Origin: DASZTV01 sp035548055
GTDB lineage: Bacteria; Actinomycetota; Actinomycetes; JAFAQI01
DNA: 64,000 nt
Assembly (NCBI GenBank): GCA_035548055.1
Contig: DASZTL010000048.1
Coordinates: 93,162-157,161 of the forward strand
Direction: 5' to 3'
The notes below the pieces were generated by a model, which worked only from the letters and a program-made list of their open reading frames with translations, was not told where the DNA came from and made no database searches. This document shows positions 40,041-48,625 of the stretch, one piece after another; the first letter of the stretch is position 1, and every line of letters starts with the position of its first letter. A program made the position numbers and the translations under genes.

Positions 40041-41000
40041 TCACAGGTGCGCGGCGATCTCGGCCGCCGCATCCGCGCCGTACGCTGCCGCCAGCCGATC
40101 CCGGCCGGCCGCCGCGTCGAGGGCGTACTCCTGCGGCCCGAGGCTCTCCAGGCAGTACGTCGCGAGCAGCGAGCCGAGCTGGGCGGCACGCTCCAGCCCC
40201 AGTCCCCACGAGCGTGCCGCGAGGAACCCGGCGCGGAACGCGTCGCCCACGCCGGTGGGGTCGACGATCTTGTCCGCGGGCACGACGGGCACCCGGATGT
40301 CCGCCTCGCCGGTCTGCTGGATCACGGCGCCGTCGGCCCCGTGGGTGGTCACCCGCGTCCCGACCGCGGCGAGAACCGCCTCAGCGGACATGCCGGTCTT
40401 GCTCTCGAGCAGCGCCGCCTCGTAGGCGTTGTTGAACAGGATCTGGGCGCCGTCGAGCAGGGAGACGATCGCCTCGCGCTCCAGCGAGGCGAGCTGCTGC
40501 GAGGGGTCGGCGGCGAAGGCGACGCCGTGGTCGCGGCAGTACGCCGCGTGGGCCACCATCGCCTCCGGGGCGTTCGGGCTGATCAGGACGAGGTCGAGCC
40601 GGCCTAGGTCGGCCAGGTCGATGTCGACCGCCTCGCTCATGGCGCCCGGGTAGAACGACGCGATCTGGTTCTGGTCGGCGTCCGTGGTGCACACGAACCG
40701 CGCCGTGTGGCGGTTCGCCGAGACCGTGACCCCCGAGGTGTCCACGCCGTGACGCTCCAGCCACTCGCGGTACTCACCGAAGTCGGACCCGACCGCGCCG
40801 ACCATCACCGGGCTCAGCCCGAGGGTGCCCAAGCCGAAACAGATGTTGGCGGCCACTCCGCCCCGTCGTACGTCGAGCTCGTCGACCAGGAACGACACCG
40901 ACAGCGAGCTCAGCTGGTCGGGCAGCAGCTGTTCGGAGAACCGTCCCGCGAAGGTCATCAGGTGGTCGGTGGCTATCGATCCGCTCACGGCAATCCGCAC
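40041..41000 (-). CDS. adoK: PfkB-family carbohydrate kinase, adenosine kinase-like
   Basis: A 319-residue ribokinase-fold kinase. Its N-terminus MRIAVSGSIATDHLMTFAGRFSEQLLPDQL and the internal FYPGAMSEA closely resemble mycobacterial adenosine kinase (AdoK), a PfkB-like enzyme unlike the eukaryotic type. The catalytic anion-hole motif is DPTGVGDAFRAGF near residue 248, and the helix VDELDVRRGGVAANICFGLG holds the PfkB signature 1. Adenosine is the expected substrate by similarity. TAGTTT lies six bases before GTG 41000, suggesting a leaderless message. Confidence 0.85.
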   Translation of the reverse strand: MRIAVSGSIATDHLMTFAGRFSEQLLPDQLSSLSVSFLVDELDVRRGGVAANICFGLGTLGLSPVMVGAVGSDFGEYREWLERHGVDTSGVTVSANRHTARFVCTTDADQNQIASFYPGAMSEAVDIDLADLGRLDLVLISPNAPEAMVAHAAYCRDHGVAFAADPSQQLASLEREAIVSLLDGAQILFNNAYEAALLESKTGMSAEAVLAAVGTRVTTHGADGAVIQQTGEADIRVPVVPADKIVDPTGVGDAFRAGFLAARSWGLGLERAAQLGSLLATYCLESLGPQEYALDAAAGRDRLAAAYGADAAAEIAAHL

Positions 41001-41006
41001 CCGAGA

Positions 41007-41012
41007 AAACTA
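41007..41012 (-). promoter_or_regulatory. Leaderless -10 element of adoK
   Basis: Minus-strand TAGTTT precedes GTG 41000 by six bases. Confidence 0.45.
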
Positions 41013-41062
41013 CCGATGGGTAGGGCTTCCGTTACTGGTGGGTCACTCTTACGGTCGCGATC

Positions 41063-41311
41063 GTGTTGAACAGCGCGCACCGCGCGACGACCCCCGGGCA
41101 CGCGGCTCTCGAGCCCGGCACCGGCACGCTGGCAGACCTCATCGCCGATGCTCGAGCGATCCCGAAGGCGGCCTTCGGGATCTCCCGCGCCGCGTCGCGG
41201 AAGGTCGTCGACCTCACCGAGCCGGCCCGCCAGGCGGTGATCACCATCCCGGACAGCGCCGTGGACCTGATGCACCGCGCGGAGCACGCCTTCGCCGACT
41301 ACCTCCGGTAG
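41063..41311 (+). CDS. Possible small protein (82 aa) between adoK and erpA
   Basis: A frame from GTG 41063 encoding 82 residues with balanced composition (LADLIADARAIPKAAFGISRAASRKVVDLTEPARQAVITIPDSAVDLMHRAEHAFADYL) and predicted amphipathic helices. The codon usage looks coding. I know no family for it and there is no clear RBS. It is divergent from adoK and ends before the family B repeat. Confidence 0.45.
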   Translation: MLNSAHRATTPGHAALEPGTGTLADLIADARAIPKAAFGISRAASRKVVDLTEPARQAVITIPDSAVDLMHRAEHAFADYLR

Positions 41312-41320
41312 TCAACCCAC

Positions 41321-41407
41321 CGAAGCAATGCCACATTGCATGGCCGTGGCTGCCCGATTTGCCCAGGTTTGGGTGGATTCCGCACGAGGCAATGCCACAT
41401 TGCTTCG
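41321..41407. repeat. Intergenic hairpin repeat, family B, copy 2
   Basis: CGAAGCAATGCCACATTGC (41321-41339) and GCAATGCCACATTGCTTCG (41389-41407) pair over 16 of 19 positions. Only the central CCA triplets are opposed as identical bases, giving a symmetrical internal loop. GCAATGCCACATTGC is thus present twice in direct orientation. It fills the gap between converging genes and ends two bases from the erpA stop. Confidence 0.9.
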
Positions 41408-41408
41408 C

Positions 41409-41765
41409 CTAGTGGAAGGAGTCTCCGCAGGCGCACGAGCCTTGGGCGTTCGGGTTGTCGATCGTGAAGCCCTGCTTCTCGATCGTGTCCACGAAGTCGA
41501 TCGTGGCGCCGGTCAGGTACGGCACGCTCATCCGGTCCACGACGACCTTGACGCCGTCGAAGTCGTTGTAGGTGTCGCCCTCGAGGGTGCGCTCGTCGAA
41601 GAAGAGCTGGTAGCGCAGACCGGAGCAGCCGCCGGGCTGCACCGCGATCCGCAGCGCGAGGTCGTCGCGGCCTTCCTGCGCTAGCAGGTTCCTGACCTTC
41701 ACGGCTGCCGTCTCACTGAGTACGACGGACTCGACCTTGGTGTCTGCGCTGTCCTGAACGGTCAT
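41409..41765 (-). CDS. erpA: A-type iron-sulfur cluster insertion protein ErpA
   Basis: A 118-residue HesB/IscA/ErpA-family carrier that transfers Fe-S clusters to apoproteins. The three conserved cysteines are visible: one in QPGGCSGLRYQ near residue 48 and two in AQGSCACGDSFH near the C-terminus. The intermediate FDGVKVVVDRMSVPYLTGATIDFVDTIEKQGFTIDNPNA is the family core. LipA encoded downstream in the window and the Rieske protein are plausible clients. No ATC operon partners are adjacent. Confidence 0.94.
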   Translation of the reverse strand: MTVQDSADTKVESVVLSETAAVKVRNLLAQEGRDDLALRIAVQPGGCSGLRYQLFFDERTLEGDTYNDFDGVKVVVDRMSVPYLTGATIDFVDTIEKQGFTIDNPNAQGSCACGDSFH

Positions 41766-41859
41766 CGCGTTATCGCTCCTCTGGCGCGCCGGGCGCGCGC
41801 ATCATCTCTGCGGTCGTTCCATGGTACGCAACCCCGCTCAGTCCGCAGATGTTCCACGC

Positions 41860-42963
41860 TCATCTGGTCCATGCGCGCGCGACCGCCGCCCCGAGCCGGC
41901 GGACCCCGGCCGCCCCCGCTTCGAGGGCCGCCGCCGCGGATCCCAGCTGGTCGGCAACCGACCAGACCTCGTCGAAGCCGTGCGCCGAGTGGTCCCGGCT
42001 CCCGACGTGCGCCTGACCGGCCGCAACGACGCACGGCACCCCCGCGGCTAGGGCGCGCTGGGCCACCCGCGCGGCCACCTTGCCGCGCAGCGAGGTCGAG
42101 TCGAAGCTGCCCTCCCCGGTCACCACGAGGTCGGCGCCGTCGATCGCCTCGCTCAGCCCAACCGCCGCCATCACGAGGTCGGCGCCCGACTCCCGCTCGG
42201 CCCCGAGTGCCATCAAGCCGAACCCGAGCCCGCCGGCGGCGCCGGCACCGGGTCGGTCTCGCAGCCCGGCTCGGCCGACCAGTGGCTCGACCGCGTCAGC
42301 CCACCGCTCCAGAGCCGCGTCGAGCGACATGATCGCCGCCTGGTCGGCGCCCTTCTGCGGCCCGTAGACCGCGCTCGCGCCGTGCAGGCCGAGCAGCGGA
42401 TTGTCGACGTCGGTCGCCGCGACCAGCCGGACGCCGAGCTCGGCCGGCGCGGCCAGCCCGCTCAGATCCCGCAACCCGAGGCCGCCGCCGGCAAGCCGCT
42501 CGCGTGGCTCCGCGCCGAGCGCGGCCCACAGCCCGGCGCCGCCGTCGTTGGTGCCCGACCCGCCGAGACCGATCACGACCCGGTTGAGCTCCCCCGAGCC
42601 GAGGGCAGCCGCGAGCAGCTGCCCCACGCCGTACGTCGACGCGGTGCCGACGTCGCCGCCCTCGGCGCGCAGCTCCTCGATGCCGCAGGCGAGCGCCGAC
42701 TCGATGTACGCCGTGTCCCCGGCGAGCAGCAGCCCCCGCGGACGGACCACGCCGGTCGGCCCACACGCCTCGACCTCGTGACGGCGACTGCCGGGCAAGG
42801 CGGCGGCCATTGCCGCGAGCAGGCCGGGACCGCCGTCCGACAACGGGATCAGGACGAGCTCGTCGGCCGGCCCGACGTCACGCCAGCCCGACGCGAAGGC
42901 CTTCGCCGCCTCGGCCGCCGTCAGCGTGCCGCCGAACTTGTCGGGCGCCACGACAACTCGCAT
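41860..42963 (-). CDS. Glycerate kinase (GlxK/GarK family)
   Basis: A 367-residue glycerate kinase that phosphorylates D-glycerate. It begins MRVVVAPDKFGGTLTAAEAAKAFASGW, and ends with the family segments LVVTGEGSFDSTSLRGKVAARVAQRA near residue 283 and the C-terminal LGAAVARAW. The PLSDGGPGLLAAMA segment near 40 matches the conserved PxADGGEG motif, although E is replaced by P. In this family the product is usually 2-phosphoglycerate. It is divergent from the GNAT gene. Confidence 0.9.
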   Translation of the reverse strand: MRVVVAPDKFGGTLTAAEAAKAFASGWRDVGPADELVLIPLSDGGPGLLAAMAAALPGSRRHEVEACGPTGVVRPRGLLLAGDTAYIESALACGIEELRAEGGDVGTASTYGVGQLLAAALGSGELNRVVIGLGGSGTNDGGAGLWAALGAEPRERLAGGGLGLRDLSGLAAPAELGVRLVAATDVDNPLLGLHGASAVYGPQKGADQAAIMSLDAALERWADAVEPLVGRAGLRDRPGAGAAGGLGFGLMALGAERESGADLVMAAVGLSEAIDGADLVVTGEGSFDSTSLRGKVAARVAQRALAAGVPCVVAAGQAHVGSRDHSAHGFDEVWSVADQLGSAAAALEAGAAGVRRLGAAVARAWTR

Positions 42964-42997
42964 GACGACATCCTCGCCTGCCTGTTAGGCATTCCGG

Positions 42998-43861
42998 GTG
43001 AGTGAGATCACGGTGCGTCCGATGACGCCCGACGACGTCGATGACACGGTTCGCGTCCAGCTGGCCGCGTTCGCCGCCGCCGGGGAGACGATCACCCTCA
43101 CCCAAGCGCAGCTGGCCCGGACCAAGAGCCGGCACCGCTACTTCATCGATCACGACCAGGGCGGGGCGTGGGCCGCGACGGTCGACGCCGAGATCGTGGG
43201 CTGCGGGCTCGCACTCAAGCGCGAAGGTCTCTGGGGGCTGTCGTTGCTCGTCGTCGATCCGGCAACCCAGTCCCAGGGCGTCGGACGCCAACTGCTCGAC
43301 GCGACGTTGCGCTACGCCGAGGGGTGCGAACGCGCGATCATCCAGTCGAGCTCCGATTCGCGCGCGATCCGCGCCTACGCGACGAGCGGCTTCGACCTGT
43401 TCCCGCAGATGCTCGCGACCGGAACGCCGGTGGTCGACGCGGCACCGGGTTCGGTCAATCGGGTGCGGGTCGCGGGGCCGGCTGACTTCGCCTTCGCCGA
43501 CGAGGTGGACCGAGCGGTGAGAGGCGCTGCCCGCGGCGCCGACCACGGCTTCATCGAGCCCGGAACGGACATGTACGCCGTCGACGACGCCGACGGACGC
43601 GGCTACGTCTACCGCCGCGACAGCGACATCTACCTGTTGGCAGCCACTGACGACGACACGGCCGCCGCACTCCTGTGGCGCTGCTTCCAGCGCCTCGCCG
43701 AGCTCGATGTCGAGGCGGCGGTCGACCACCTCACGGCCGAGCAGCAGTGGGCGATCGATGCCTGCATCACGGCACGGTTGAAGATGGCGCCCGGCGGACC
43801 GGTGTTCTGGCGCGGCGCGACGCCGCCGCGGTCCTACCTTCCGTCCGGCGCGTTCTTGTAG
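42998..43861 (+). CDS. GNAT-family acetyltransferase
   Basis: A 287-residue acyl-CoA-dependent N-acetyltransferase. The N-terminal domain (about 1-140) carries the acetyl-CoA-binding motif A LLVVDPATQSQGVGRQLLDATLRYAE near residue 88 (Q/RxxGxG). The C-terminal half has a second, weaker GNAT-like segment (YRRDSDIYLLAATDDDTAAALLWRCFQRLAE) resembling the C-terminal domain of double-GNAT proteins. The substrate is unknown. Confidence 0.82.
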   Translation: MSEITVRPMTPDDVDDTVRVQLAAFAAAGETITLTQAQLARTKSRHRYFIDHDQGGAWAATVDAEIVGCGLALKREGLWGLSLLVVDPATQSQGVGRQLLDATLRYAEGCERAIIQSSSDSRAIRAYATSGFDLFPQMLATGTPVVDAAPGSVNRVRVAGPADFAFADEVDRAVRGAARGADHGFIEPGTDMYAVDDADGRGYVYRRDSDIYLLAATDDDTAAALLWRCFQRLAELDVEAAVDHLTAEQQWAIDACITARLKMAPGGPVFWRGATPPRSYLPSGAFL

Positions 43862-43864
43862 CGC

Positions 43865-45040
43865 CTACCTGCCCACCCAGACCAGCTCGGTGGCCTTGAT
43901 GCCCTTCATGTAGTGCCCGCCGAGGGAACCGTCCTGGGGCCCGCGTAGCTGCGCGTAGCCACCGGGCACCGGCTTGTAGTCCCCGGCTTCGGAGGCCGCC
44001 ACCGGCTGCCATTCGCCGTTCTGCACCACGACATACCCGTCGGAGTTGCCGGCGACCGCGATGCCCTGGTTGTCCTGGACCGTCCACTTCCCGTGCGAGT
44101 AGCTCACGACGTGCCCACGCACGACGTAGTAGTCGCCTGCGTTGGACTTCTTCGGTGCGCTGTGGATCGCCAGCCACGGAGTGTTGTGCGGCCCGACGAA
44201 CGTCGCGCTCGACAACCGCCACTTCGCCTTGCTCGTCCCGTAGTGGCCGAGCTGCTTCCGCACGTGCTTCGCGCCCATCGAGTACGTGTCGAACAACGAG
44301 GACCCGCCGAGGCCTTCGAAGTCCTGGTGATTGCCACGCTCGACCAGCAGCTTCCTGCCGTCGGCGCTGAGCGCTGCGAGATTCGCGGCGACGGACCGGT
44401 ACTGCATGCCGACCTTGTAGGTGTGCAGCAGGGTGTGGTGACCCCCGAAGGTCGTGAGCCGCAACCGGTCGATCTCGATGACGTGCTTGTTGTTGTCCGG
44501 CACGCTGGACTTCACGTCCACGATGCCCTTGTCGTACGTCGCGATCGCATAGCCGTCGCCCGGGATCCGGACCAGATGCGGAGTCGGCTTCTTCACCAAC
44601 CGCTTGTTGTATGCGCCGACCGTCACCAGGGTGCTTCCCGCGAACCCGAGCGGCGACTGGTTGCTGCGCAACACGGTCGTCTTGCCGCTGAACATGTTCC
44701 GTACGACGATCCGAGCGCTGGTCTGCAGCTCGCCATACTTGTTGCTGGGCTTGAAGATCTCCTCCGACCAGGCGAGCCATCTATTGTCGGCCGACACGAC
44801 AAGGCCATGCACTCGCGCCACCTTCGGCTCGTCGACCTTGGTGACAGGTGCGAGCTTCACCGGGTCCGTCGTCGCGCCGTTGCTCATGATCGCGACGACC
44901 TTCAGCGTCCCGGCAGCCGTGACGAACGCAAGATGTCCCGCCGGCACCGGCGCGGCCTGCGCACCGGTCTGACCGAGTGGCAGCAGAAAGGTCAGCGCGG
45001 CGAGCGCGACCGGGGCGACGGCGCGGCGGATTCGGTTCAT
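43865..45040 (-). CDS. Secreted protein of unknown function, beta-propeller-like
   Basis: 391 residues with a Sec signal peptide (about 1-30, ALTFLLPLGQTGAQAA). The rest consists of repeating strand-rich blocks of about 45 residues, for example HGLVVSADNRWLAWSEE, SARIVVRNMFSGKTTVLRS, ALSADGRKLLVER and YVVVQNGEWQPVAASEAG, as in TolB/WD40-like propellers. No catalytic motif is apparent. The start ATG 45040 has a gagga upstream. It is convergent with the GNAT gene and divergent from a DedA protein. Confidence 0.75.
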   Translation of the reverse strand: MNRIRRAVAPVALAALTFLLPLGQTGAQAAPVPAGHLAFVTAAGTLKVVAIMSNGATTDPVKLAPVTKVDEPKVARVHGLVVSADNRWLAWSEEIFKPSNKYGELQTSARIVVRNMFSGKTTVLRSNQSPLGFAGSTLVTVGAYNKRLVKKPTPHLVRIPGDGYAIATYDKGIVDVKSSVPDNNKHVIEIDRLRLTTFGGHHTLLHTYKVGMQYRSVAANLAALSADGRKLLVERGNHQDFEGLGGSSLFDTYSMGAKHVRKQLGHYGTSKAKWRLSSATFVGPHNTPWLAIHSAPKKSNAGDYYVVRGHVVSYSHGKWTVQDNQGIAVAGNSDGYVVVQNGEWQPVAASEAGDYKPVPGGYAQLRGPQDGSLGGHYMKGIKATELVWVGR

Positions 45041-45134
45041 CGGGTGATCCTCATTACCCAGGTGAGCGCGGTCAACGTGGTGAGCGTTACGCCGTCGTCA
45101 GGCAACGCTCATCCGCCCGTGGCAGGATGACTCG

Positions 45135-45788
45135 ATGTTCGAGCACTGGATGGACACCATCGGTGACTCGGTGGGGGGCTGGTTCTACCTAATTGCGGCT
45201 TTCTGCTGCTATGCCGAGGCCGCCTTCCTCGCGGGGCTGGTGTTCCCCGCCGAGGCTGCGCTGCTGGTGGCGGGGGTGTTCGCCGAACGCGGCGTCCTCA
45301 ACCTTCCCCTGATGATCGTGATCGCGTTCGTCTGTGCGGTCGCCGGTGACTCGACCGGGTACGAGTTCGGACGCAAGTTCGGGCCCGGCCTGCGAAGCTC
45401 GAAGCTCGGGCAGCGCATCGGCAACAAGAGATGGCTGATCGTTGACGAGTTCCTGCACCGTCACGGCGGCAAGGCGGTGTTCTTCGGCCGGCTGACCGCG
45501 CTGTTGCGGGCGATGGTCCCGTCGATGGCCGGCATGAGCAAGATGCCGTATCGCACCTTCCTGTTCTGGAACGTGCTAGGCGGCGCCGTGTGGGCACCCG
45601 GCTCGGTGCTGCTCGGCTATGCGTTCTCCTCCTCGCTCGGCGCGGTCAGCAAGACGCTGACGTGGGCGCCGTTCGCCCTGCTCGCGATCGTGGTATTCGT
45701 CGTGTTCGTCATCCACCGCCGCAGCAAGAAGACCGAAGCGAAGCTGCTCGAAGCCGCCAGTCACGACCCCGAGCTCGCGGAGCACTGA
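45135..45788 (+). CDS. DedA-family membrane protein
   Basis: A 217-residue polytopic protein of the DedA/VTT (SNARE-associated) family. Conserved segments are FPAEAALLVAGVFAERG near residue 38, CAVAGDSTGYEFGRKFG near 68 (the G-x-x-x-G-[YF]-x-x-G motif) and FFGRLTALLRAMVPSMAGMSKMPYRTFLFWNVLGGAVWA near 117. DedA proteins act in lipid-carrier flipping and membrane homeostasis. The cytoplasmic C-terminus is short and charged. Confidence 0.88.
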   Translation: MFEHWMDTIGDSVGGWFYLIAAFCCYAEAAFLAGLVFPAEAALLVAGVFAERGVLNLPLMIVIAFVCAVAGDSTGYEFGRKFGPGLRSSKLGQRIGNKRWLIVDEFLHRHGGKAVFFGRLTALLRAMVPSMAGMSKMPYRTFLFWNVLGGAVWAPGSVLLGYAFSSSLGAVSKTLTWAPFALLAIVVFVVFVIHRRSKKTEAKLLEAASHDPELAEH

Positions 45789-45804
45789 ACGCGCGGCGTT
45801 CGCG

Positions 45805-46320
45805 CTACAGACCGGGTGCACCCCATACCGGCGACCAACGCGTCAGATCTCGCTCCAGGTTCGCGTCCTTCCCGAGCCGGGTCCTGATCTCGAGCTCGCG
45901 GGCGTTGTCGCGCTCGTCCGGACCGGTCGGCGCGAACGGGTACCAGGTGCCACGCGTGAAGCGGTAGATCAGCGCGACCGTCGGCTTCCTGCCGTCGGAG
46001 AACGGGACCACCGCGCACAGCAGCGCCGGCCCGAAGCCGGCCTGGTCGCCCGCCACGACGAGGGCGTGAAGCTCCTCGGTGAGACGGGCGATGTCATCCC
46101 GCGCCGTACGACGAGTCAGCCACGTGTAGCCGAACTCGTCGGACGACATGTCGAAGGCCTCCGACGCGCTGACCACCCCGCCCTCGACCGGCTTGACGCA
46201 GACCGATGCCGCGCCGGTCGGCCGCAGCCCCGCTTCGCGCAACGCTGTGGCCAACGTCGGCAAGGTGGTCAGCCCGTCGAGATAGGGCTTCGCAGGCTTG
46301 CTCCGGCTCAGTAGACCCAT
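45805..46320 (-). CDS. pspAB: PspA-associated protein PspAB
   Basis: A 171-residue actinobacterial protein. It starts GLLSRSKPAKPYLDGLTTLPTLATALREAGLRPTGAASVCVKPVEGG and ends ELEIRTRLGKDANLERDLTRWSPVWGAPGL, both matching the PspAB family found next to PspA or HtpX in Actinobacteria. It has no signal peptide or membrane segment. It follows htpX by three bases on the same strand. Its biochemical role is unknown, but the context suggests envelope-stress proteolysis. Confidence 0.85.
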   Translation of the reverse strand: MGLLSRSKPAKPYLDGLTTLPTLATALREAGLRPTGAASVCVKPVEGGVVSASEAFDMSSDEFGYTWLTRRTARDDIARLTEELHALVVAGDQAGFGPALLCAVVPFSDGRKPTVALIYRFTRGTWYPFAPTGPDERDNARELEIRTRLGKDANLERDLTRWSPVWGAPGL

Positions 46321-46323
46321 CCG

Positions 46324-47253
46324 CTAGTGGCTGACGATCGCCGGCTGGCCGAGCTCCCGGGCGATCTCGTCGAGCTGCTCGAGCCGCTTCTCCAACGACG
46401 GGTGCGTGGAGAACAGCGACGAGATCGAGAAGCCGTTCGCCAACGCAGGCGTGAAGAAGAAGGCGTTGAACGGCTCGGCCGTGCGCAGGTCGTTGGTCGG
46501 GATCCGCGCCATGTCGCCGGTGATCTTCCGCAGCGCCGATGCAAGTGACGACGGTCGTCCGGTCAGCAGTGCGCCCGAGCGGTCAGCCGACAGCTCGCGA
46601 TAACGCGACAACGTCCGGGTGAGCAGGAACGACAGCGCGTAGACGAGCATCGACACCAGCATGATCACCAGGTATCCGGCGGCACCGCCACCGTCCTCGT
46701 CGTCGTCGTAGCTGCCGCCGAAGAGGCTGCTCCAGAACATCATTCGCGTGAAGAGACCGGCCGCGACGCCGAGGAACGACGCGAAGGTCATGACCGCGAC
46801 ATCGCGGTGAGCGACGTGCGACAGCTCGTGTCCGAGCACACCTTCGAGCTCATCGGGGTCGAGACGACGCATGATTCCCGAGGTCGCGCAGACCACCGCA
46901 TGCTTGGGGCTGCGTCCGGTCGCGAACGCGTTGGGCATGTCGGTGTCGGCGATGGCGACGCGCGGCTTCGGCATCTCAGCTGCGGCGCAGAGCCGGTCGA
47001 CGATGGCGTGCAGCTCAGGCGCCTCCTGCGGGGAGACCTCGCGGGCGTGCATCGCGTAGAGCGAGATCTTGTCGGAGAACCAGTACTGGCAGAACAAGAT
47101 GACGACTGCGATCACGATGACGAACCCGGCACTCACGCCGGAGGCGATCAGCAACGCCATGACGCCGACGTACAGCGCGCCGATCAAGAACATCGTCACA
47201 CCCATACGGGCACTCAGACCGTGATCAGAAGGTATTCGCGACGTCGTACTCAT
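46324..47253 (-). CDS. htpX: Zinc metalloprotease HtpX
   Basis: A 309-residue M48 membrane protease that degrades misfolded membrane proteins. Two N-terminal helices are followed by the zinc site HELSHVAHRDV (HExxH) near residue 142. Two more hydrophobic helices (VMTFASFLGVAAGLFTRMMFW; AAGYLVIMLVSMLVYALSFLL) come next, then the third ligand Glu in RYRELSADRSGALL near 222. The gene lies between pspAA and pspAB on one strand, consistent with an envelope-stress operon. Confidence 0.93.
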   Translation of the reverse strand: MSTTSRIPSDHGLSARMGVTMFLIGALYVGVMALLIASGVSAGFVIVIAVVILFCQYWFSDKISLYAMHAREVSPQEAPELHAIVDRLCAAAEMPKPRVAIADTDMPNAFATGRSPKHAVVCATSGIMRRLDPDELEGVLGHELSHVAHRDVAVMTFASFLGVAAGLFTRMMFWSSLFGGSYDDDEDGGGAAGYLVIMLVSMLVYALSFLLTRTLSRYRELSADRSGALLTGRPSSLASALRKITGDMARIPTNDLRTAEPFNAFFFTPALANGFSISSLFSTHPSLEKRLEQLDEIARELGQPAIVSH

Positions 47254-47263
47254 CAGTTCATCC

Positions 47264-47542
47264 TCATCCCGGGATGAGCCCCTCGTCCGAGAGGAGCTCT
47301 TTGACCTCGGCTAGCGAGGCGTCTGCGGAGGGCAGCACCAGCTCGGACGGCCCGGTCCGGTCGTCGGGCAGCACAGTGCCGACCTCGCGAACCTTGGCGA
47401 GCAGCTCGCCAAGGGCGTGGTCGAAGGCTTCGGCATCGTTGGCGTCGCAGGCACGCTGCAGCGCAGTGTCGAGCGCGTTGAGCGCACCAAAGGCCGGGGC
47501 AGGCACGTCGAGCTGCCCCTCGCCGAGGATGCGCACGATCAC
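47264..47542 (-). CDS. pspAA: PspA-associated protein PspAA
   Basis: 92 residues from GTG 47542, giving VIVRILGEGQLDVPAPAFGALNALDTALQRACDANDAEAFDHALGELLAKVREVGTVLPDD and ending ADASLAEVKELLSDEGLIPG. This matches PspAA, a small partner of PspA in Actinobacteria. The longer frame to 47608 adds an unlikely N-terminus. No pspA or pspM gene lies beside it, as would be usual; the next gene upstream is the divergent DUF3043 protein. Confidence 0.85.
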   Translation of the reverse strand: MIVRILGEGQLDVPAPAFGALNALDTALQRACDANDAEAFDHALGELLAKVREVGTVLPDDRTGPSELVLPSADASLAEVKELLSDEGLIPG

Positions 47543-47630
47543 AGCATTCAGCCTAGCCACGAATCTGAAGCGGTCCTGAGCAGTTTCATCTGCAGGCGAA
47601 ACCTCCACGTGGGCGGTATTCCCCGACTTT

Positions 47631-47636
47631 TAGACT
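47631..47636 (+). promoter_or_regulatory. Leaderless -10 element of the DUF3043 gene
   Basis: TAGACT precedes GTG 47644 by seven bases. Confidence 0.5.
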
Positions 47637-47643
47637 CTGCGAC

Positions 47644-48228
47644 GTGATCCTCGGGCGGCGCACCGCGACTCCAGCCGAAGCAGCCGAACCGGAGCCGGCC
47701 GAGACCCCATCCCCCGCCGGCAAGGGCCGGCCCACGCCGAAGCGTGCCGAGGCCCGGCAGGCACGTCGCAAGGCCGCTCCCGCCAACCGCCGGGAGGCCG
47801 CCGGTCAGCAACGCGACCGCAACCGCGAGGCGCGGATGCGCGCCCGGCAGGCGCTCATCACCGGCGACGAGCGCTACCTGCCGCCACGCGACGCCGGCCC
47901 GGAGCGACGGCTGGCACGAGACGTCGTGGACTCCCGGTTCACCGTCGGCCAGTACTTCATGATCGTCATCTTCGTGGCGTTCGTCGGCGGCGGCGTCATC
48001 GCGAACCGCACCGTGAACATCGTGTCGAACTACGTCGGCCTCCTCGCGCTCACCGTGATCGTCCTGGACTCCGCTCGAGCCGGCCGAGCGGCGAAGCGAG
48101 CCGTAGCGGCGAAGCACGGCGCCTCCGAGGTGCGCGGGATCTCGTCGTACGCCTTCATGCGGGCGATGCTGCCGCGACGGTTCCGCCGCCCGCCGCCGAA
48201 GGTCACGCGGGGCGGCAACCCGATCTAG
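47644..48228 (+). CDS. DUF3043 family membrane protein
   Basis: 194 residues. The N-terminal 95 residues are charged and Pro/Ala-rich (KGRPTPKRAEARQARRKAAPANRREA). They lead into RALITGDERYLPPRDAGPERRLARDVVDSRF-type sequence, then two transmembrane helices (VGQYFMIVIFVAFVGGGVIA and YVGLLALTVIVLDSARA), and a short basic C-terminus. This is the DUF3043 layout, conserved near pspA in Actinobacteria. Function unknown. Confidence 0.88.
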   Translation: MILGRRTATPAEAAEPEPAETPSPAGKGRPTPKRAEARQARRKAAPANRREAAGQQRDRNREARMRARQALITGDERYLPPRDAGPERRLARDVVDSRFTVGQYFMIVIFVAFVGGGVIANRTVNIVSNYVGLLALTVIVLDSARAGRAAKRAVAAKHGASEVRGISSYAFMRAMLPRRFRRPPPKVTRGGNPI

Positions 48229-48262
48229 CCGCTGCGCGGCCACGTCCGTTCTTCTGCAGCCT

Positions 48263-48466
48263 CTACTCCTGCAGCGACATCGGCCCGTAGACCTCACGGC
48301 CGTCCTCGAGCAAGGTGACCTGCGCCACCCCCGCCTCGAGCAGCTCGCGCCACGTCTCGCCGATCCAAGTCTCGGCATCGGCCTGGGTCGGGAACGTCTC
48401 GGTCGCAACGCCCTCGGCGTCGACGGCAGCACCCGCTGCGTCCTCGTATCGCCACAGCCACCCCAT
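48263..48466 (-). CDS. Small conserved acidic protein (67 aa)
   Basis: Begins MGWLWRYEDAAGAAVDAEGVATETFPTQADAETWIGETWRELLEAGVAQVTLLEDGREVYGPMSL. The F-x-S/T-Q-A-D-A-E-x-W-x-G-E-x-W core and the closing V-x-L-x-x-D-x-x-x-x-Y-x-x-x-S-L are a pattern I recall from many actinobacterial small proteins of unknown role. TAGGGT lies six bases before ATG 48466. Confidence 0.8.
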   Translation of the reverse strand: MGWLWRYEDAAGAAVDAEGVATETFPTQADAETWIGETWRELLEAGVAQVTLLEDGREVYGPMSLQE

Positions 48467-48472
48467 GGCGCA

Positions 48473-48478
48473 ACCCTA
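48473..48478 (-). promoter_or_regulatory. Leaderless -10 element of the 67-aa protein gene
   Basis: Minus-strand TAGGGT precedes ATG 48466 by six bases and is divergent from the cobalamin riboswitch. Confidence 0.5.
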
Positions 48479-48486
48479 CGAGTTAC

Positions 48487-48625
48487 GATCACCTCGCAAT
48501 CGCCGTGGGCGGGGGAAGCCGGTCGAAGTCCGGCACTGACCCGCAGCCGTAGGTCCTCGACGCTGAGGACGAGTCGGAATGCCCGGTCACGGCGGGGGCT
48601 CCCGTGACAACCGTCGAGGAGTGCG
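48487..48625 (+). ncRNA. Cobalamin riboswitch controlling the transcobalamin-like pair
   Basis: The leader contains the conserved cobalamin-aptamer core in order: GGGGGAAGCCGGTCGAAGTC, CGGCACTGACCCGCAGCCG and the B12-box-like GAGTCGGAATGCCCGG (48571-48586). It is about 100 bp upstream of the GTG at 48721. Cobalamin binding usually represses the downstream uptake or binding gene. The aptamer end and expression platform were not resolved; 48625 is approximate. Confidence 0.88.
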
